Source of the DNA: Casuarina equisetifolia
Lineage: Eukaryota > Streptophyta > Magnoliopsida > Fagales > Casuarinaceae
Direction of reading: 5' to 3'
Assembly: GCA_028551475.1 (NCBI GenBank)
Contig: CM052359.1
Location: 5,209,583-5,273,582, forward strand
DNA length: 64,000 nucleotides
Positions 62,660 through 64,000 of the stretch are shown here, piece by piece. The first letter of the stretch is position 1; each line of letters starts with the position of its first letter. Made by a program: the position numbers and the translations under genes. The notes beneath the pieces are model-generated. The model ran no database searches and was not told the DNA's origin. It saw nothing but the letters and a program-made list of their open reading frames with translations.

Positions 62660-63260
62660 ATTTGGCTAAAGATTCAACCTTAATTCTAGTGATTCTTCAA
62701 GAAATGCATAGGGTTACAATTTAAGGTTAACATAAAACTCTCCAAAGAGTCAAGACAATGTTTTATAGGCATAAAATGATGGAGAAAACTATAGAGTTTG
62801 TGAAGAAATGCAATGCATGCCAAAAGGTCAAAAGGGAAAATGCCAAACCAAGTGGGTTACTTTAACCATTACCTATACCATAACAAATTAAAGTGATATA
62901 AGTGCAAACTTCATTAAAGGATTCTCTAGATCTAAGGGAAAACAAGTTAGAATGATACTTGCATATAAACTCTCTAAGCTAGCATATTTTATTGTATTAT
63001 CATATTCATGCACTACTATTAGTGTGATTAAGTATTCTTGACAAAATTTTCAAATTTTATAGGATGCCACACAATATAGTGTGTGATTATAATATGGTAT
63101 TACAAGTACTTTTTGAAAATACCTAGTTGAACTTCAAGGTGTAAAATTTAACAATTCTACTACAAAACAAACACAAACAAATGAGCAATCGAAGACAGTA
63201 AACAAGATCTTAGAAGTACATTTGAAATGTTTGACCTTTTATCAATGTAATTATTAGCTT
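62660..63260 (+). pseudogene. Gypsy integrase remnant
   Basis: The HHCC zinc-finger region is seen as EMHRVTI...MFYRHKMMEKTIEFV then CNACQKVKRE at about 62700-62850. Part of the core appears at 63050-63240 (FYRMPHNIVCD, then LQGVK-like and TNEQ-like fragments). Stops and small deletions are frequent. Confidence 0.78.
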
Positions 63261-63689
63261 AAATGATTGCCATGGGTGAAGTTTTGTGACAATATTTGTA
63301 TACATAAGCTACTAATAAGTTGCCATATAAGGTTAAATTGGAGGTCTCCACCTACCTTACAATTTTATTTACTAGGTCTTTAGCTTTAGAATTGGTTAAT
63401 AAGAAACTTTAGAACAATGATCAAGTGCTTAAGGACTTAAAGAAAAGGTTGTGTTTAACTCCAATAGAATGAAAAAGTCTTTGACTAAGGGAAGAAAAAG
63501 GCATTGTGAGATGCTAGATTATACGACATACATCACAACAATATGGGGTTATAGGACATATAAAAAGAACTCTTTTAAAGAAGGCATGATTTATGTATAC
63601 TAATACTAGATTACTAAATTATTTTTAGGCTAAACTAATTAATAAACCTTGTTATTTAGTGATCTAGTCTCTATTAACTACTATTTAAA

Positions 63690-64000
63690 TGTTAAACTCC
63701 TAAGAAAAATGGTCAAGTACCTTTTACTAGTTTATTTTATTATATTTTTTATGCTCATCTGCATGATAGTAAATTTGATCTCAAGCCAAAGAGGTGCATA
63801 TTTCTAGAGTATGCAAATGATGTGATGCAACATAAATTATGCTATCTCGATGAATAACCTAATAAGGATGTGACATTTGATGAGTCTATTATGTTAAAGA
63901 AAAAAGAGAATTTTGATGATACAAAAGAGGATTAAAAAGTTAAAGAGTATGTAAATTAGAAATTAAACCTTTATAAGGAAAAGATGCAAATACTCCTAAA
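63690..64000 (+). mobile_element. Ty1/copia integrase/pol fragment at the window edge
   Basis: The frame reads AHLHDSKFDLKPKRCIFLEY then NKDVTFDESIM, matching the copia block K-LDPKA-KCIFLGY...VIFDES found after the integrase core. It contains stops and continues beyond the window. It is a different superfamily from the gypsy element just to its left. Confidence 0.75.

Larger units (their letters stand above)
60120..63600 (+). mobile_element. Decayed Ty3/gypsy retrotransposon
   Basis: Plus-strand remains occur in gypsy order: gag-like sequence (to about 61400), protease (61610-61680), reverse transcriptase (62120-62600) and integrase (62660-63260). Stops and frameshifts are frequent throughout and no domain is intact. 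RNase H and the RT catalytic YxDD region are missing. No LTR pair could be identified. It is non-autonomous and probably old. Confidence 0.85.

Noticed and set aside
1..64000. A multi-gene cluster such as a biosynthetic pathway or immune-receptor cluster
   Set aside because: The nine identified genes belong to unrelated pathways with plant-wide orthologues, and no tandem paralogues or NLR/P450/terpene motifs were seen.

Overview
This is nuclear DNA of a flowering plant. The evidence is interrupted genes with GT-AG introns, long AT-rich gaps, decayed LTR retrotransposons, microsatellites, and proteins of plant-only families (Aux/IAA, PIF, PLS-class PPR, ASY3, chloroplast PPOX). The species cannot be told from the sequence. 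Gene structures below were assembled by hand from reading frames, splice sites and remembered family sequences; every assembled coding sequence keeps frame from start to stop.

Layout. 1-9.3 kb: no recognisable gene; a six-copy tandem array of about 142 bp (2.77-3.69 kb) lies directly upstream of a Ty1/copia 3' end with a putative LTR. 9.3-31 kb: gene-rich island holding, in order, a non-canonical Aux/IAA repressor (minus), chloroplast protoporphyrinogen oxidase (minus), the meiotic axis protein ASY3 (plus, divergent from PPOX), a PIF3-type bHLH factor (plus) and a single-exon E+-class PPR editing factor (minus, tail-to-tail with the PIF). 31-42 kb: about 11 kb without a recognisable gene but with tRNA-derived SINE-like pieces. 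42-43.6 kb: R2R3-MYB of the MYB61/50/86 type. 43.6-49.6 kb: another gap. 49.8-51.2 kb: DUF1685 protein. 52.7-56.4 kb: 12-exon pectin acetylesterase (minus). 57-64 kb: retrotransposon graveyard, mainly one broken Ty3/gypsy element with a Ty1/copia fragment at the right edge.

The genes do not form a pathway. Loose themes are light and hormone signalling (PIF, Aux/IAA), plastid function (PPOX, possibly the PPR), meiosis (ASY3) and cell wall (MYB61-type factor, pectin acetylesterase). The points most worth checking are a PIF whose phytochrome-B-binding motif has Arg at the position usually held by a critical Gln, an Aux/IAA with a degenerate degron, upstream ORFs before the PIF and DUF1685 genes, and a G-box cluster upstream of the PIF. 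I saw no convincing wholly new multi-gene system.
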